Positions 45,326 through 55,672 of a stretch of 64,000 nucleotides of DNA are shown here, one piece after another (the first letter of the stretch is position 1; each line of letters opens with the position of its first letter). Origin of the DNA: Convivina intestini (GTDB lineage: Bacteria; Bacillota; Bacilli; Lactobacillales; Lactobacillaceae). The stretch is from NCBI RefSeq assembly GCF_003096575.1, contig NZ_QEKT01000001.1, positions 316,102-380,101 on the forward strand. The letters run 5' to 3'. The position numbers and the translations under genes were made by a program. A model generated the notes under the pieces. That model made no database searches. It was not told the origin of the DNA and worked only from the letters and a program-made list of their open reading frames with translations.

Positions 45326-47167
45326 TTACTTTTTATTCTTGTCATCTGGGTTAACTTCTTCGAAGTCGCCATCAACAGTATTGTCATCCTTTGGTTGAGC
45401 CTGACCGTCTTGTTGTGGAGCAGCCTGTTGATACAACTTAGCAGCTAATTCACTAGCAGCCTTAGTCAAATCTTCAGTCTTAGCCTTCAAATCTGTCAAA
45501 TCAGCATCTTCAGCTTGGGCATCTTCTTTAGCCTTCTTCAAAGCTTCCAAGGCATCTTGGGTAGCCTTCTTATCAGCGTCAGGAAGCTTGTCGCCAACTT
45601 CTTCCAAAGTCTTTTCAGTTTGGAAAATTAATTGGTCAGCGTTGTTGCGCGTATCAACAGCATCCTTCTTCTTAGCATCGGCTTCTTCATTGGCCTTAGC
45701 GTCGTTCATCATCTTTTCGATTTCTTCATCTGACAAACCACCAGCAGCTTGGATGGTAATCTTTTGTTCCTTTTGAGTACCCAAATCCTTGGCTGAAACG
45801 TTCACAATCCCGTTCCGATCAATATCAAAGGTAACTTCAATTTGAGGAACCCCACGTGGAGCAGCTGGAATATCTGCTAATTGGAAACGACCCAAAGTCT
45901 TGTTGTCAGCAGCCATTGAGCGCTCACCTTGCAAGACATGGATATCAACGGCTGGTTGATTATCAGCAGCAGTTGAAAATACCTGTGACTTAGAAGTTGG
46001 GATTGTCGTATTACGTTCAATCAACTTAGTGAAGACACCACCCATGGTTTCAATACCAAGTGATAATGGGGTAACATCAAGCAAAACCACGTCCTTAACA
46101 TCACCAGAGATAACACCACCTTGAACCGCAGCACCCAAGGCAACCGCTTCATCAGGATTAATTGAGTGGTTAGGCTCTTTACCAGTCAATTTCTTAACAG
46201 ATTCTTGCACAGCAGGAATACGAGTTGAACCACCGTTTAAGATTACTTCATCAATATCAGAGAATGATAGGCCAGCATCCTTTAAGGCGTTCAAAACTGG
46301 TTGCTCAGCCTTCTTAACCAAATCAGCAGTCAATTCGTTGAACTTAGCACGGGTCAAAGTCGTTTGCAAGTGCAATGGACCTTCACTACCAGAAGCAATA
46401 AATGGCAAATCAATTTGAGCTTCGTTAGCAGAAGACAAAGTCTTCTTAGCTGTTTCAGCAGCATCCTTCAAACGTTGCAAAGCTAACTTGTCATCACGCA
46501 AGTCAATGCCGTTGTCAGCCTTAAATTGCTCAGCTAGGTAATCAATAACCTTGTTATCAAAGTTATCTCCACCAAGATGAGTGTCTCCATTAGTTGACAA
46601 AACTTCAAAGACACCATCACCTAATTCAAGGACAGAAACATCAAAAGTTCCACCACCCAAGTCATAAACCAAAATCTTTTCATCACGATCTAACTTGTCA
46701 AGACCATAGGCCAATGATGCAGCTGTTGGTTCATTGATAATACGTTCAACTTCCAAACCAGCAATCTTACCAGCATCCTTAGTTGCTTGACGCTGAGCAT
46801 CGTTAAAGTAGGCAGGTACAGTAATAACGGCCTTATCAACAGTTTCACCCAAGTAGTCTTCAGCATATCCCTTAATATATTGCAAAATCATTGCTGAAAT
46901 TTCTTGTGGTGTGTATTCTTTATCGTTAGCCTTAACCTTGTAACCTGCCTCCCCCATGTGAGACTTGATTGAGCTAACAGTATCTGGGTTAGTAATGGCT
47001 TGACGCTTAGCGACATCACCAACTTGAATTTCGCCGTTCTTAAATGAAACGACTGAAGGGGTTGTACGGCCACCATCAGGGTTAGTGATAATCTTAGGCT
47101 TACCACCCTCTAAGACAGCAACTGCAGAATTTGTTGTTCCTAAATCAATACCAATAATCTTGGACAT
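45326..47167 (-). CDS. dnaK: Hsp70 chaperone DnaK
   Basis: A 613-residue Hsp70. It has the ATPase domain with [12 protein letters not shown] (about 4-15) and [14 protein letters not shown] (about 170-183), then a substrate-binding domain and a helical lid, and a Gln/Asp-rich C-terminal tail. It works with GrpE (nucleotide exchange) and the short DnaJ. The operon order hrcA-grpE-dnaK-dnaJ and the CIRCE upstream mean HrcA heat-shock control. Confidence 0.98.
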   Translation of the reverse strand: MSKIIGIDLGTTNSAVAVLEGGKPKIITNPDGGRTTPSVVSFKNGEIQVGDVAKRQAITNPDTVSSIKSHMGEAGYKVKANDKEYTPQEISAMILQYIKGYAEDYLGETVDKAVITVPAYFNDAQRQATKDAGKIAGLEVERIINEPTAASLAYGLDKLDRDEKILVYDLGGGTFDVSVLELGDGVFEVLSTNGDTHLGGDNFDNKVIDYLAEQFKADNGIDLRDDKLALQRLKDAAETAKKTLSSANEAQIDLPFIASGSEGPLHLQTTLTRAKFNELTADLVKKAEQPVLNALKDAGLSFSDIDEVILNGGSTRIPAVQESVKKLTGKEPNHSINPDEAVALGAAVQGGVISGDVKDVVLLDVTPLSLGIETMGGVFTKLIERNTTIPTSKSQVFSTAADNQPAVDIHVLQGERSMAADNKTLGRFQLADIPAAPRGVPQIEVTFDIDRNGIVNVSAKDLGTQKEQKITIQAAGGLSDEEIEKMMNDAKANEEADAKKKDAVDTRNNADQLIFQTEKTLEEVGDKLPDADKKATQDALEALKKAKEDAQAEDADLTDLKAKTEDLTKAASELAAKLYQQAAPQQDGQAQPKDDNTVDGDFEEVNPDDKNKK

Positions 47168-47255
47168 AAAATTACAACTTCCTTTTCTTATAAAATTTAA
47201 ACATTCATTAGCTTTTTAAGGTGTGGTGCCTCATTGGGCTGATTCACCAAGTTCA

Positions 47256-47858
47256 TTACTTTGTTGCCACAACCACCATGGCTGGACGGATAACACGATC
47301 ATGTAACAAGTAACCCTTTTGCAATACTCGAGCCACTTGATCAGCTTCAACATCATCGACTTCGTCAGCACTCACGCTTTGAATTCCTTGCATGGTATTA
47401 GGATCAAACTCTTCGCCGACCTTACCGGTTTCAGTAATACCGTTATCAGTTAAGGCTTGACGCAGGGTTTTAAGAGTCATCTCAACCCCTTTTTTAATTT
47501 GAAGAGCAATTTCATCTTCAGCATCTTCAACCGCTAAAGCGCGTTCCAAATTATCCACTACGGGTACAACTGCTGTTGCTAAGCGTTGTCCGTCATACTT
47601 ACGGATATTTGAAATTTCACGGGCGTTCCGCTGTTGAATGTTTTGCACTTCAGCTTGACTGCGTAACAACTGATCTTCTAATTCTCCCACTTGTTTTTCT
47701 AACTGGGCAATTTGATCATCAGCTTCAATTGCAACTTGGTCTTGATTAGCAGCTTGGGCAGTCTCTTCAGCCTGCTTAGTCTCAGCTGTTTGACCATTAT
47801 CCTGATCTTGTTTTAATTCTTGATCAGTTTGAACTTGTTCTTTGTCCTCTTTTGCCAC
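47256..47858 (-). CDS. grpE: DnaK nucleotide-exchange factor GrpE
   Basis: A 200-residue GrpE with an acidic, Gln-rich N-terminus, a long coiled-coil helix (about 50-105) and a C-terminal beta domain with MTLKTLRQALTDNGI and FDPNTMQGIQS (about 125-160). It starts at a GTG (47858) with AGGAGG 8 nt upstream. It lies between hrcA and dnaK. Confidence 0.96.
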   Translation of the reverse strand: MAKEDKEQVQTDQELKQDQDNGQTAETKQAEETAQAANQDQVAIEADDQIAQLEKQVGELEDQLLRSQAEVQNIQQRNAREISNIRKYDGQRLATAVVPVVDNLERALAVEDAEDEIALQIKKGVEMTLKTLRQALTDNGITETGKVGEEFDPNTMQGIQSVSADEVDDVEADQVARVLQKGYLLHDRVIRPAMVVVATK

Positions 47859-47879
47859 TGAAACGTCCTCCTGAATTTG

Positions 47880-48911
47880 TTATACGTAATCTAACATCTT
47901 TTGTGTTAAAGCTTGACCAAATATATTTAAAATTAAAGCATTTTGGGCATAAGGCATACGAACCGGCCCCACCAAAATGATTATGCCTTGGTCTTGTTGA
48001 CCAATTGAGAAATGCCGGCTTAAGACGCTATAAGCATCTAATAAATCCTCGCCGATCTCACTACCAACTTTAATTGAAATGCCAGCACCAGATGACCGAG
48101 CTAAATGTCGCAAGGCTTGCGGTGAATCTAGCAATTCCAACAATCGACGAGCCTTGGTCAAATCGTCGAAACGATTTTCAGTCAACTCCAAGACGTTTAA
48201 TCGTCCACCAACATGAACGTGTTCTTCAATAGATTGAGCTAAAACCTCACCGAACAATTGTAAGAAGGCAGCTGGACTTTGAATTTCACGGGTTAACTGA
48301 ATTGGTAACTCACCCGAATTCATCATCGTCAGCACTTCTTTAACCGGTCGACCAACCATTTGGGCATTAATATAAGCAACCATATTGGTTAGTGAATCAG
48401 CATGTAGACCTTGCGGTAACTTAAAAGTTTGACTGGTCACTTTACCGTAGTTGGTCACCAAGACCGCAATTAATTGTCGGCCTTCCAGCGGAATCAATTG
48501 GAAACTAGAAATTTTCAAATCCACATAAGGTGGTTTCAAAATCAAAGCCGTACAATTGGTTAGCTCCGACAAACGTTTCGCCGTTTCATCCAGGAAATCA
48601 TCAATTTCATGAAAATTACCACTTAAGCTGGTTAATAATCGTTCAATATCGTTTTGACTAACCGAGCGGCTAATCATTAAGTTATCAAGATAATAACGAT
48701 ACCCAGCAACTGAAGGCACTCGACCAGCCGAAGTGTGTAACTTACGAATCAAATCGGCTTCTTCTAGAACCGCCATCTCATTACGAATGGTGGCTGGACT
48801 AACTTTAATATTAAGTTGTTCTTGTAACTTTTTTGATCCGACAGCATGGGCCGTTTGCGTATACTGATAAACAATCGCTCCTAAAATCAACTTTTGCCGT
48901 TCAGTTAACAT
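47880..48911 (-). CDS. hrcA: heat-shock repressor HrcA
   Basis: Repressor of about 343 residues that binds CIRCE. An N-terminal winged helix (about 1-70, [20 protein letters not shown] in part) is followed by a GAF-like dimerisation domain and the conserved C-terminal [11 protein letters not shown] (about 316-326). The ATG at 48911 has AAAGGTGG upstream; an earlier in-frame start ten codons upstream overlaps that site. It is the first gene of the operon and so regulates itself. Confidence 0.95.
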   Translation of the reverse strand: MLTERQKLILGAIVYQYTQTAHAVGSKKLQEQLNIKVSPATIRNEMAVLEEADLIRKLHTSAGRVPSVAGYRYYLDNLMISRSVSQNDIERLLTSLSGNFHEIDDFLDETAKRLSELTNCTALILKPPYVDLKISSFQLIPLEGRQLIAVLVTNYGKVTSQTFKLPQGLHADSLTNMVAYINAQMVGRPVKEVLTMMNSGELPIQLTREIQSPAAFLQLFGEVLAQSIEEHVHVGGRLNVLELTENRFDDLTKARRLLELLDSPQALRHLARSSGAGISIKVGSEIGEDLLDAYSVLSRHFSIGQQDQGIIILVGPVRMPYAQNALILNIFGQALTQKMLDYV

Positions 48912-48964
48912 CAACTTCCCACCTTTCGGTTTAGCACTCACATTATTCGACTGCCAATAACTAT

Positions 48965-48992
48965 ATTATACTGAATCTTTTTTATTTTGCAA
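48965..48992 (-). promoter_or_regulatory. hrcA operon promoter
   Basis: TTGCAA and TATAAT separated by 16 nt on the minus strand, about 54 bases before the hrcA ATG. Confidence 0.8.
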
Positions 48993-48997
48993 GACTT

Positions 48998-49023
48998 TTA
49001 GCACTCTTTTTTTTAAGTGCTAA
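48998..49023. promoter_or_regulatory. CIRCE operator, one base short
   Basis: Minus strand: TTAGCACTT, eight As, GAGTGCTAA. The consensus is TTAGCACTC-N9-GAGTGCTAA; here one arm has a mismatch and the centre is one base shorter. It lies 5 nt upstream of the -35 box rather than over the transcription start, right after the ribF terminator. Confidence 0.85.
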
Positions 49024-49053
49024 AAAGCAGTTAACGGCTTAATCGTTAACTGC
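49022..49053 (-). terminator. intrinsic terminator overlapping the ribF 3' end
   Basis: GCAGTTAACG / CGTTAACTGC stem followed by five Ts on the minus strand; the ribF stop lies inside it and the CIRCE begins at the T-run. Confidence 0.88.
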
Positions 49054-49989
49054 TATTAAAAGGGCTTGCGCCTGGGCTTTATCTCGATGGAGTTGCTCGA
49101 CCAATTCATCCGCACTGGCAAATTTTTCTTCACCACGTAAGTAGGCAATCCATTGAATTTGAACTAACTCACCATAAACCTGGTCATTAAAATCAAAAAT
49201 ATTGATTTCGACCGTAATCGGCCGTTCCGCTTCAAAAGTGATATTACGGCCAATGCTAGCCATCCCCTGATACCACCGTTCATTAATTTGAATTTTAACC
49301 GCGTATACCCCAATGGTTGGTAACCACTCAGCTTCTGGTGTTGCGATATTAACGGTCGGATATCCTAAAGTTCTTCCGCGAGCATCTCCATGCACCACCA
49401 AACCACTCGTTTGATGATAGCGTCCTAAATCGGCCGCTGCATCAGCTACTCGACCCGCTAATAAGGCTTGCCTAATCCGACTTGAAGAAACTTTACCAAC
49501 ATCATTTAGAGCTGGCACAACAGCCACTTCAAAGCGATTTCGACTATAAATCGCCAAATGTTGCATATCAGCGTGTTGGCTGGCTAAACCATACAAATGG
49601 TCAAAACCAGCCACAACTATCGCTGGATTAAGTTGCATCAAAACTTGATCGACAAAATTTTGCGGACTTTGGACAGCTAAATGAGAGGTTAATTGTAGGC
49701 AGTAAACCTGCTCTACCCCTAGTTGACTCAGTAAAGCGGTCTTTTGTGGTAAAGGCGTTAAATACCGAAGAGGCAAGGCCATCTTTTTAAAAACTGCCTC
49801 AGGATAAGGATTGTAAGTTAAGACCACCAAGGGCAAATGTCGTTCTTGGGCTAGTTTGGCGGCCGTTTGAATCACCGCCTGGTGTCCACGATGAACACCA
49901 TCAAAAAAGCCCATCGCAATGACGGTCTTTTGAGCCAAAGGCTTAAAATTTTTAAGCGGAAAATGTAAATGCGTTACTTGTGCTAACAT
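49039..49989 (-). CDS. ribF: riboflavin kinase / FAD synthetase
   Basis: Bifunctional enzyme of 316 residues making FMN and FAD. The N-terminal adenylyltransferase has MGFFDGVHRGHQAVI (about 26-40, with the HxGH-like RGH). The C-terminal kinase domain has GDARGRTLGYPTVNI (about 200-214), typical of riboflavin kinase. It follows truB by 3 bases. It acts on the riboflavin brought in by RibU, linking the two flavin genes of the window. Confidence 0.96.
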   Translation of the reverse strand: MLAQVTHLHFPLKNFKPLAQKTVIAMGFFDGVHRGHQAVIQTAAKLAQERHLPLVVLTYNPYPEAVFKKMALPLRYLTPLPQKTALLSQLGVEQVYCLQLTSHLAVQSPQNFVDQVLMQLNPAIVVAGFDHLYGLASQHADMQHLAIYSRNRFEVAVVPALNDVGKVSSSRIRQALLAGRVADAAADLGRYHQTSGLVVHGDARGRTLGYPTVNIATPEAEWLPTIGVYAVKIQINERWYQGMASIGRNITFEAERPITVEINIFDFNDQVYGELVQIQWIAYLRGEEKFASADELVEQLHRDKAQAQALLIAVND

Positions 49990-49992
49990 AGT

Positions 49993-50889
49993 TCACCGAT
50001 TTGAAAAAACATACCGCGAGCGCCAAAGCGCCTGCTCTGAATCGTATTGATAAACAGCTTTAAGCTGTCCTTGATAGTATAGCTGAAGATAGCCGCTCTG
50101 ATTAATCGGCCAATCTGAAATTTTTTGTCCATTAGAAACCGCAAACCATTCGGACTGCTCTAGTTCCTTAATTGGCCAATCTAAGATTTGATTAATTGGT
50201 ACAATCCGCTCAACAACTTGCGCCACTGGTAAAGCTAACAGCTCATCCAAGGGACTGGCCTGACTTAAATCAAAGCAACTCCCACTGATACGAGTCAAGC
50301 GCGTCATGGTTGCTGGTAAATTAAGAAACTCTCCAACATCGCTGGCTAAGGTCCGAATGTAAGTTCCCTTAGAAACTTGCGCTTGAAAATCAAAACTTTG
50401 ATAACGGCCATCAAATTCTGGTTGACTAGTTCGTTTGAAATCATAAATATAAGCAGAGCGGGTGGGCCGTTCTACCGGCTCATTGGCACGGGCATATTCA
50501 TACAACCGTCGACCAGCCACTTTAACCGCCGAATACAGCGGTGGAATCTGGGTGATTTGTCCGCGAAAATGGGCAAGCGCCTGATCAATGTCATCAACCG
50601 GCAACGGGCTGGTTAGCGCCTGTTCTCTAATGATGGTTCCCTCGCGATCCTCAGTTTCAGTTTGAAAGCCAAGGGTAATTTCCCCCTGATAAGTCTTTGG
50701 ACGACTTTGTAAAACATCGATTAATTTAGTCGCTTTACCTAAAGCTAAGACCAAAACACCATCAACACTAGGATCTAGTGTCCCCGCGTGGCCAATCTTT
50801 TTTTGACCTAAACGGCGTCGCAAACGGGCAACAACATCAAAAGAAGTCATGCCAACCGGCTTATTTACAACTAAGATACCATCAACCAT
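49993..50889 (-). CDS. truB: tRNA pseudouridine-55 synthase TruB
   Basis: Makes psi55 in the T-loop of tRNAs. The 298-residue chain has GMTSFDVVARLRR (about 13-25) and the catalytic GHAGTLDPSVDGVLVL (about 34-49, Asp). The start at 50889 has GGGTGA 6 nt upstream and follows the aminotransferase stop after a 4-nt gap. ribF follows directly. Confidence 0.96.
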   Translation of the reverse strand: MVDGILVVNKPVGMTSFDVVARLRRRLGQKKIGHAGTLDPSVDGVLVLALGKATKLIDVLQSRPKTYQGEITLGFQTETEDREGTIIREQALTSPLPVDDIDQALAHFRGQITQIPPLYSAVKVAGRRLYEYARANEPVERPTRSAYIYDFKRTSQPEFDGRYQSFDFQAQVSKGTYIRTLASDVGEFLNLPATMTRLTRISGSCFDLSQASPLDELLALPVAQVVERIVPINQILDWPIKELEQSEWFAVSNGQKISDWPINQSGYLQLYYQGQLKAVYQYDSEQALWRSRYVFSNR

Positions 50890-50893
50890 TTTG

Positions 50894-52078
50894 TCACCCA
50901 TTTGTTCGTAATGCAGTCACATACTGACTAATTCTAGTCAGACCGTCCTTAACATCTTCATCACTAGCCGCATAGGACAGACGAATATAGGCTTGACTAC
51001 TTGGGAGGCCACCAAAACATTCACCAGGAATAACCGCTACTTTAGCAACTTGAGCCATTTTTAAAGCAAACTGATGGCCATCGGTCCCCATATCAGCCGG
51101 TAACTTAGCAAAGATATAAAAAGCCCCAGCTGGTTTAGCAATTGTAAAACCAAGTCCTTCTAAAATTTCAACCATGTAATCTCGCCGTTTTTGATAGGTG
51201 CCCTTCATCATATTGATTCGGTCATCATCTTCAACCATGGCCATCTGCGCTGCATCTTGGATAAAAGTCGGAATGGCAAAGGCTAGCGCGCCATGCACCT
51301 TCTGCATTTCAGTAATCGTAGCTTCTGGCCCTAAGATAAAACCAACCCGATACCCGGTCATCGCATGTGACTTTGAAAGACCGTTTAACAGAATCGTTTG
51401 CTCTGGTAGTATTTCTGCCATAGAAACATGCTGTCCCTGATAAGTTAATTCAGAGTAAATTTCATCTGAGATAACCCAGATCTGATGTTTTTTAAATACC
51501 TCAGCCAGTGCCTCTAATTCTGAACGATCATAGGTTACCCCAGTCGGATTATTGGGATAATTGAGCAAAATCGCTTTAACTGGTACCCGGGCCTGTTCAA
51601 TAGCAGTTTCTACCTGTTGAGGTGTTAATTTGAATTCATGTACTGCCGTATCAATACTGATACAAACCCCATGCGCTAAATCTAACGATGAAAAATAAGG
51701 GCCATAAGCAGGTTCGGGTACCAATAAGCCATCCCCTGGGGCTAAGAGAGTTTGGAAAATCACATTAATGGCCTCAGTTACACCAGAAGTAACAATCACT
51801 TGATCTTTACTTTGATAGTTAAGATGATAACGTCGATTAAAATAATCAACCACCGCCTGCCGTAAAGGTGATTCCCCCTGGCTTTCGGCATAGTGCGAGC
51901 GATTAGCTTCAATGGACTTAATCGCCGCTTCTTTAATAGGATCAGCAACATTAAAACCTGGTTCGCCAAAGGTTAATTTAAGCACATCCGGAATTTGACT
52001 AATTTCTTTTTGAAAGCCGAGTAGTTTATCTGGGGCCATATTTTTTACGATAGGGTTAATTGTAAGTGGTTGATCCAT
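50894..52078 (-). CDS. class I/II pyridoxal-phosphate aminotransferase
   Basis: A 394-residue fold-type I aminotransferase. LTFGEPGFNV near the start, NYPNNPTGV (about 173-181), the PLP phosphate/ring Asp-Tyr segment VISDEIYSELTY (about 202-213) and the Schiff-base Lys in LNGLSKSHAMTGYRVGF (about 231-247) are visible. Aromatic (AraT), PatA-like or aspartate types look alike at this level; the preferred amino acid is not clear. It is cotranscribed with truB and ribF. Confidence 0.87.
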   Translation of the reverse strand: MDQPLTINPIVKNMAPDKLLGFQKEISQIPDVLKLTFGEPGFNVADPIKEAAIKSIEANRSHYAESQGESPLRQAVVDYFNRRYHLNYQSKDQVIVTSGVTEAINVIFQTLLAPGDGLLVPEPAYGPYFSSLDLAHGVCISIDTAVHEFKLTPQQVETAIEQARVPVKAILLNYPNNPTGVTYDRSELEALAEVFKKHQIWVISDEIYSELTYQGQHVSMAEILPEQTILLNGLSKSHAMTGYRVGFILGPEATITEMQKVHGALAFAIPTFIQDAAQMAMVEDDDRINMMKGTYQKRRDYMVEILEGLGFTIAKPAGAFYIFAKLPADMGTDGHQFALKMAQVAKVAVIPGECFGGLPSSQAYIRLSYAASDEDVKDGLTRISQYVTALRTNG

Positions 52079-52128
52079 GATTTGGTACTTCCTTTCTTAT
52101 TAAGAGAAATAATCTGTATGTATGCAGA

Positions 52129-52157
52129 AAACGCCACCTCAAATAAAGGCAGCGTTT
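52129..52157 (-). terminator. intrinsic terminator after rbfA
   Basis: AAACGCTGCCT / AGGTGGCGTTT stem (two G-U pairs) with a 7-nt loop on the minus strand, 3' of rbfA. It ends the rimP-nusA-infB-rbfA operon. Confidence 0.75.
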
Positions 52158-52164
52158 CTTGCAG

Positions 52165-52518
52165 TCAATCTTTTTTATGAAGTTGGCGAATCAAACTTTC
52201 AATATGATCACCATATTGAACCGAACTATCTAATTCAAAACGCAACTCCGGAATTTTGTAAACTGTCAAACGACTTCCTAGTTCTTTACGAATCAAGCCT
52301 GATGCAGCTTGTAATCCTTGAGCAACTTTTTCTTGCTCACTAGTAGCGTCTGACAGAATGGAATAGTAAATCGTGGCAATCTGAAGATCACCCGAAACAT
52401 CCACACTGGTAATTGTAACGTCCTGTAAGCGAGGATCATTGATCCGCTTTAACAGAAGGTCTGAAACATCACGTTGAATTTCCTGAGCTAAACGCCCAGC
52501 TCGTTGTGCATTTGCCAT
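52165..52518 (-). CDS. rbfA: ribosome-binding factor A
   Basis: A 117-residue KH-fold protein that matures the 30S subunit. ISDLLLKRINDPRLQDVTI-like spacing (about 17-36) and the C-terminal RIPELRFELDSSVQYGDHI region (about 87-105) are standard RbfA. The ATG at 52518 has AGGTGG 6 nt upstream; an earlier start six codons upstream overlaps that site. It is the last gene of the operon. Confidence 0.94.
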   Translation of the reverse strand: MANAQRAGRLAQEIQRDVSDLLLKRINDPRLQDVTITSVDVSGDLQIATIYYSILSDATSEQEKVAQGLQAASGLIRKELGSRLTVYKIPELRFELDSSVQYGDHIESLIRQLHKKD

Positions 52519-52562
52519 TCTTACCACCTTCCTCATTCCATCATTAAATGGGTATTACGACC

Positions 52563-55049
52563 TTATTTAGGCTTAACTTCTTCCATAATATAAGCTTCAG
52601 CTGTATCACCAGGCTGGATATCGTTAAATTTATTAACGGTAAATCCAAAGTCAAATCCCATCTTAACCTCATTAACAGCGTCTTTACCTCGCTGCAATGA
52701 AGCCAGCTCACCTTCATAGACGACCGTGCCGTCACGAACGATACGAACTTTAGCATCGCGAGTAATCTTACCCTCTTCAACGCTGGCCCCGGCAATGGTT
52801 CCAACCTTGGAGAACTTAAAGAGTTCCTTAACTAGGACATGTCCAATAATCTTTTCTTCGTAGACAGGTTCTAGCTGGCCCTTCATGGCTGCGGTCACAT
52901 CATCAATTGCGTTATAAATGACGTTGTAATAACGCATATCAACTTGATCGTTTTCAGCTTGTGAACGAGCAAATGGCGTTGGCCGAACATTGAAACCAAT
53001 AATAATTGCACCAGAAGCTTCAGCCAAGCTAACATCTGATTCGTTAATGGCCCCAACAGCAGTGTGAATAATATCAACACGAACGCCATCAACTTCAATC
53101 TTCTTTAATGAACCAGTCAAAGCTTCAACTGAACCTTGAACATCGGCCTTAACAATAATTGGGACAGTCTTCATAGCCTTTTCAGCCATAGTGTTAAACA
53201 AAGTATCCAAGGTAACGACTGAACCAGCATTCCGGACTTCTTCACGAGCACGTTTTGCACGTTCTTCACCAGCTGCACGGGCGGTCTTTTCATCAGCCAT
53301 AACGATGAAACGATCACCAGCTTGTGGTACATCATTTAATCCAGTAATTTGAACCGGTGTTGCTGGGGTAGCAGCTTCCATATCGATACCACGTTCATTG
53401 GTCATTGTACGAACACGGCCGTAAGTATTACCAATTACGATTGGATCACCAACATGCATTGTTCCTTGTTGAACCAAAACAGTTGCTACCGGACCACGAC
53501 CCTTATCCAAGCGAGCTTCGATGACAGAGCCACGGGCTGGAATCTTAGGATCAGCCTTTAATTCCAAAACGTCCGCTTCAAGCAAAATCATTTCTAATAA
53601 TTGCTCAACATTTTGACCAAACTTAGCTGAAATCTTAACGAAAATGGTATCGCCACCATACTCTTCTGGTACTAAGTCATAAGCCATCAACTGGTTCATG
53701 ACGTTATCAGGATTAGCACCTGGCTTATCAATTTTGTTGACGGCTACGATAATTGGTGTACCCGCAGCTTTGGCATGATCAATAGCTTCAATGGTTTGTG
53801 GCATAACCCCATCGTCAGCGGCAACAACTAAGATTGTAATGTCAGTAACGTTAGCCCCACGAGCACGCATTTCCGTAAAGGCCGCGTGACCAGGTGTATC
53901 CAAGAAGGTAATCAAACGATCGTTCAAACGAGCTTGATAGGCCCCAATATGCTGAGTAATTCCACCGGCTTCGCCTTCGGTCACATTGGTATTACGAAGG
54001 TAATCCAACAAAGTTGTCTTTCCGTGATCGACGTGTCCCATGATTGTGACAACTGGTGGACGAGGAGCCAAATCTTCTGGTTTGATATCATCTTCATCAA
54101 AGAAACGATCGATATCAGCGACATCTTCTTCTTCTTTCATCTTAGCGTCAATATCATAGTCGGCAGCCAAAATTTCAATGGTATCAGAATCCAAACTCTG
54201 GTTTTGGTTGGTTACAATTCCTAACAAGAAGAGCTTCTTAATGATTTCAGAAGCATCCCGATGCAAAAGCTTAGCCAAATCTTGAACGTTCATACCTTCG
54301 CGATATTCCAAAACTTCTGGAAGTGGCTGTTCCTTACGTACTGTAGCTGGCTTCTTAGGTTGTTGCTTAGCAGCAATACGACGGGACTTTTTAGAACCAT
54401 GCGGCTTATTGTTACGACGTGGTGTAGGCTGACCAGTCCCATTGGTATTACGCTTACGGCCATTGTTGCGAGCAGAATTATTACCTGAGGCTAAAGCGCC
54501 ACCAAAACGGCCACCACCATTGGTAGTTGTAGCTGCTTGCGGTGCTTCTTTGCTAGCAGTTTTACTATTAGAAGCACTGGCATTGGCTTTTTTAGTCGTT
54601 TTGGCTGTCTTAGCTGCCTGACTAGCTTCCGCTGCTTTTTTATTCTGGTTAACGTATTCCTTAAGACTGTCATCTTTTTTAGCGGAATAGTTAATTTGGC
54701 CTTCACGCGGCTTAGTTGACCAATTCTTCTTTTCACGAACCATCGGACGCCCACTAGTAGGTGTCAAACGTGAATTTGGCCGACTGGAACGGCTTTGTCC
54801 ATTGCGGTTAGCACTAGCAGCTGGTTTTGAACCAGTTGATCCACCTTGCTTACGGGGTTCATTTTGCGTCTTTGGACGGCTAGGACGACGAGTAGCTGTG
54901 TCATTACTTTGCTGACTCCGTGAAGCCCCATCTGACAATTTAGCAGCGTGACGACGTTGCGAAGCTGGCAACTCTTTTCGTTCTGGTCTTGCTTGTTTAT
55001 GCGCAGGCCTAGGCTGGTTTGAGCTAGAGAATTTCTTTTCTTCTGCCAT
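52563..55049 (-). CDS. infB: translation initiation factor IF-2
   Basis: An 828-residue IF-2. A long basic, Ser/Asn/Arg-rich N-terminal region (about 1-235) precedes the GTPase domain with [14 protein letters not shown] (about 338-351), [15 protein letters not shown] (about 385-399) and [11 protein letters not shown] (about 441-451). Then follow domains II-IV, where C-terminal [15 protein letters not shown] is conserved. Its ATG overlaps the ylxQ stop as TAATG. Confidence 0.98.
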   Translation of the reverse strand: MAEEKKFSSSNQPRPAHKQARPERKELPASQRRHAAKLSDGASRSQQSNDTATRRPSRPKTQNEPRKQGGSTGSKPAASANRNGQSRSSRPNSRLTPTSGRPMVREKKNWSTKPREGQINYSAKKDDSLKEYVNQNKKAAEASQAAKTAKTTKKANASASNSKTASKEAPQAATTTNGGGRFGGALASGNNSARNNGRKRNTNGTGQPTPRRNNKPHGSKKSRRIAAKQQPKKPATVRKEQPLPEVLEYREGMNVQDLAKLLHRDASEIIKKLFLLGIVTNQNQSLDSDTIEILAADYDIDAKMKEEEDVADIDRFFDEDDIKPEDLAPRPPVVTIMGHVDHGKTTLLDYLRNTNVTEGEAGGITQHIGAYQARLNDRLITFLDTPGHAAFTEMRARGANVTDITILVVAADDGVMPQTIEAIDHAKAAGTPIIVAVNKIDKPGANPDNVMNQLMAYDLVPEEYGGDTIFVKISAKFGQNVEQLLEMILLEADVLELKADPKIPARGSVIEARLDKGRGPVATVLVQQGTMHVGDPIVIGNTYGRVRTMTNERGIDMEAATPATPVQITGLNDVPQAGDRFIVMADEKTARAAGEERAKRAREEVRNAGSVVTLDTLFNTMAEKAMKTVPIIVKADVQGSVEALTGSLKKIEVDGVRVDIIHTAVGAINESDVSLAEASGAIIIGFNVRPTPFARSQAENDQVDMRYYNVIYNAIDDVTAAMKGQLEPVYEEKIIGHVLVKELFKFSKVGTIAGASVEEGKITRDAKVRIVRDGTVVYEGELASLQRGKDAVNEVKMGFDFGFTVNKFNDIQPGDTAEAYIMEEVKPK

Positions 55050-55369
55050 TAATTGCGCTCCTTTTCGATTAGTAATTGTTTAATTTTTTTACTAAAGCCT
55101 TGGTCACTAACCCCAAAAACACTGCGATTAGCACCAATAGCTTGACTGAGAGTATCTCGATCAAAGTCTTGCACCAGTTGAACATGATAAAACTGGGTCT
55201 TATCTTGAAATTTTTTGGCTTGGCTTTTCCCACCATCACTTGGAAAAAAAACTACTTGCACCTTTTCCTGGCGAATAGCGTCTAAAGTTGGTCCAGTACC
55301 CAAGACTAGTTTACCAGCTTTCATAGCTAAACCTAATAAATTTCTAATTGCTATTTGATTATCGTTCAC
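55049..55369 (-). CDS. ylxQ: L7Ae-family ribosomal-type protein YlxQ
   Basis: A 106-residue L7Ae/L30e-like RNA-binding protein between ylxR and inf[17 protein letters not shown] (about 9-24) is the family N-terminal signature. A GTG start at 55369 has AGGAG 7 nt upstream and overlaps the ylxR stop by 11 nt; the TTG one codon earlier is closer to the site. The longer open frame upstream has no RNA-binding similarity. Confidence 0.88.
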   Translation of the reverse strand: MNDNQIAIRNLLGLAMKAGKLVLGTGPTLDAIRQEKVQVVFFPSDGGKSQAKKFQDKTQFYHVQLVQDFDRDTLSQAIGANRSVFGVSDQGFSKKIKQLLIEKERN

Positions 55370-55655
55370 CAAAAAGCTCCTGACGAGCTTGTTGGTGGTC
55401 AACATACTCAATTAATTCTTGATAAAAACTAGCTGGAATTGCTACCCCAAAAGCTTTTTCAAAAACATGCTCACCTTGTGCTTGCTGAGCAACCTTAACA
55501 TCTAGGCTAATATAAGCGCCCCGACCATTTTTCTTACCAGTCGGGTCTAAACTTACTTCGCCTTCTTTGTTGCGAACAACTCGGACCAGGTCTTTTTTAG
55601 GAAACATATTCCCGGTGACAATGTCCTTACGCAACGGAATTTTGCGTGTTTTCAT
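55359..55655 (-). CDS. ylxR: YlxR family RNA-binding protein
   Basis: A 98-residue DUF448/YlxR protein. KTRKIPLRKDIVTGNMFPKKDLVR (about 2-25) and GKKNGRGAYISLD (about 40-52) are conserved. Its usual place is between nusA and infB, as here. The precise role is not established; homologues act as nucleoid- or RNase P-associated RNA-binding proteins in some studies. Confidence 0.92.
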   Translation of the reverse strand: MKTRKIPLRKDIVTGNMFPKKDLVRVVRNKEGEVSLDPTGKKNGRGAYISLDVKVAQQAQGEHVFEKAFGVAIPASFYQELIEYVDHQQARQELFGER

Positions 55656-55672
55656 GATTCACCGCCTCCTTT

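Noticed and set aside
52122-52343. Plus-strand 73-codon frame
   Set aside because: Antisense of rbfA and covering its terminator; no ribosome site.
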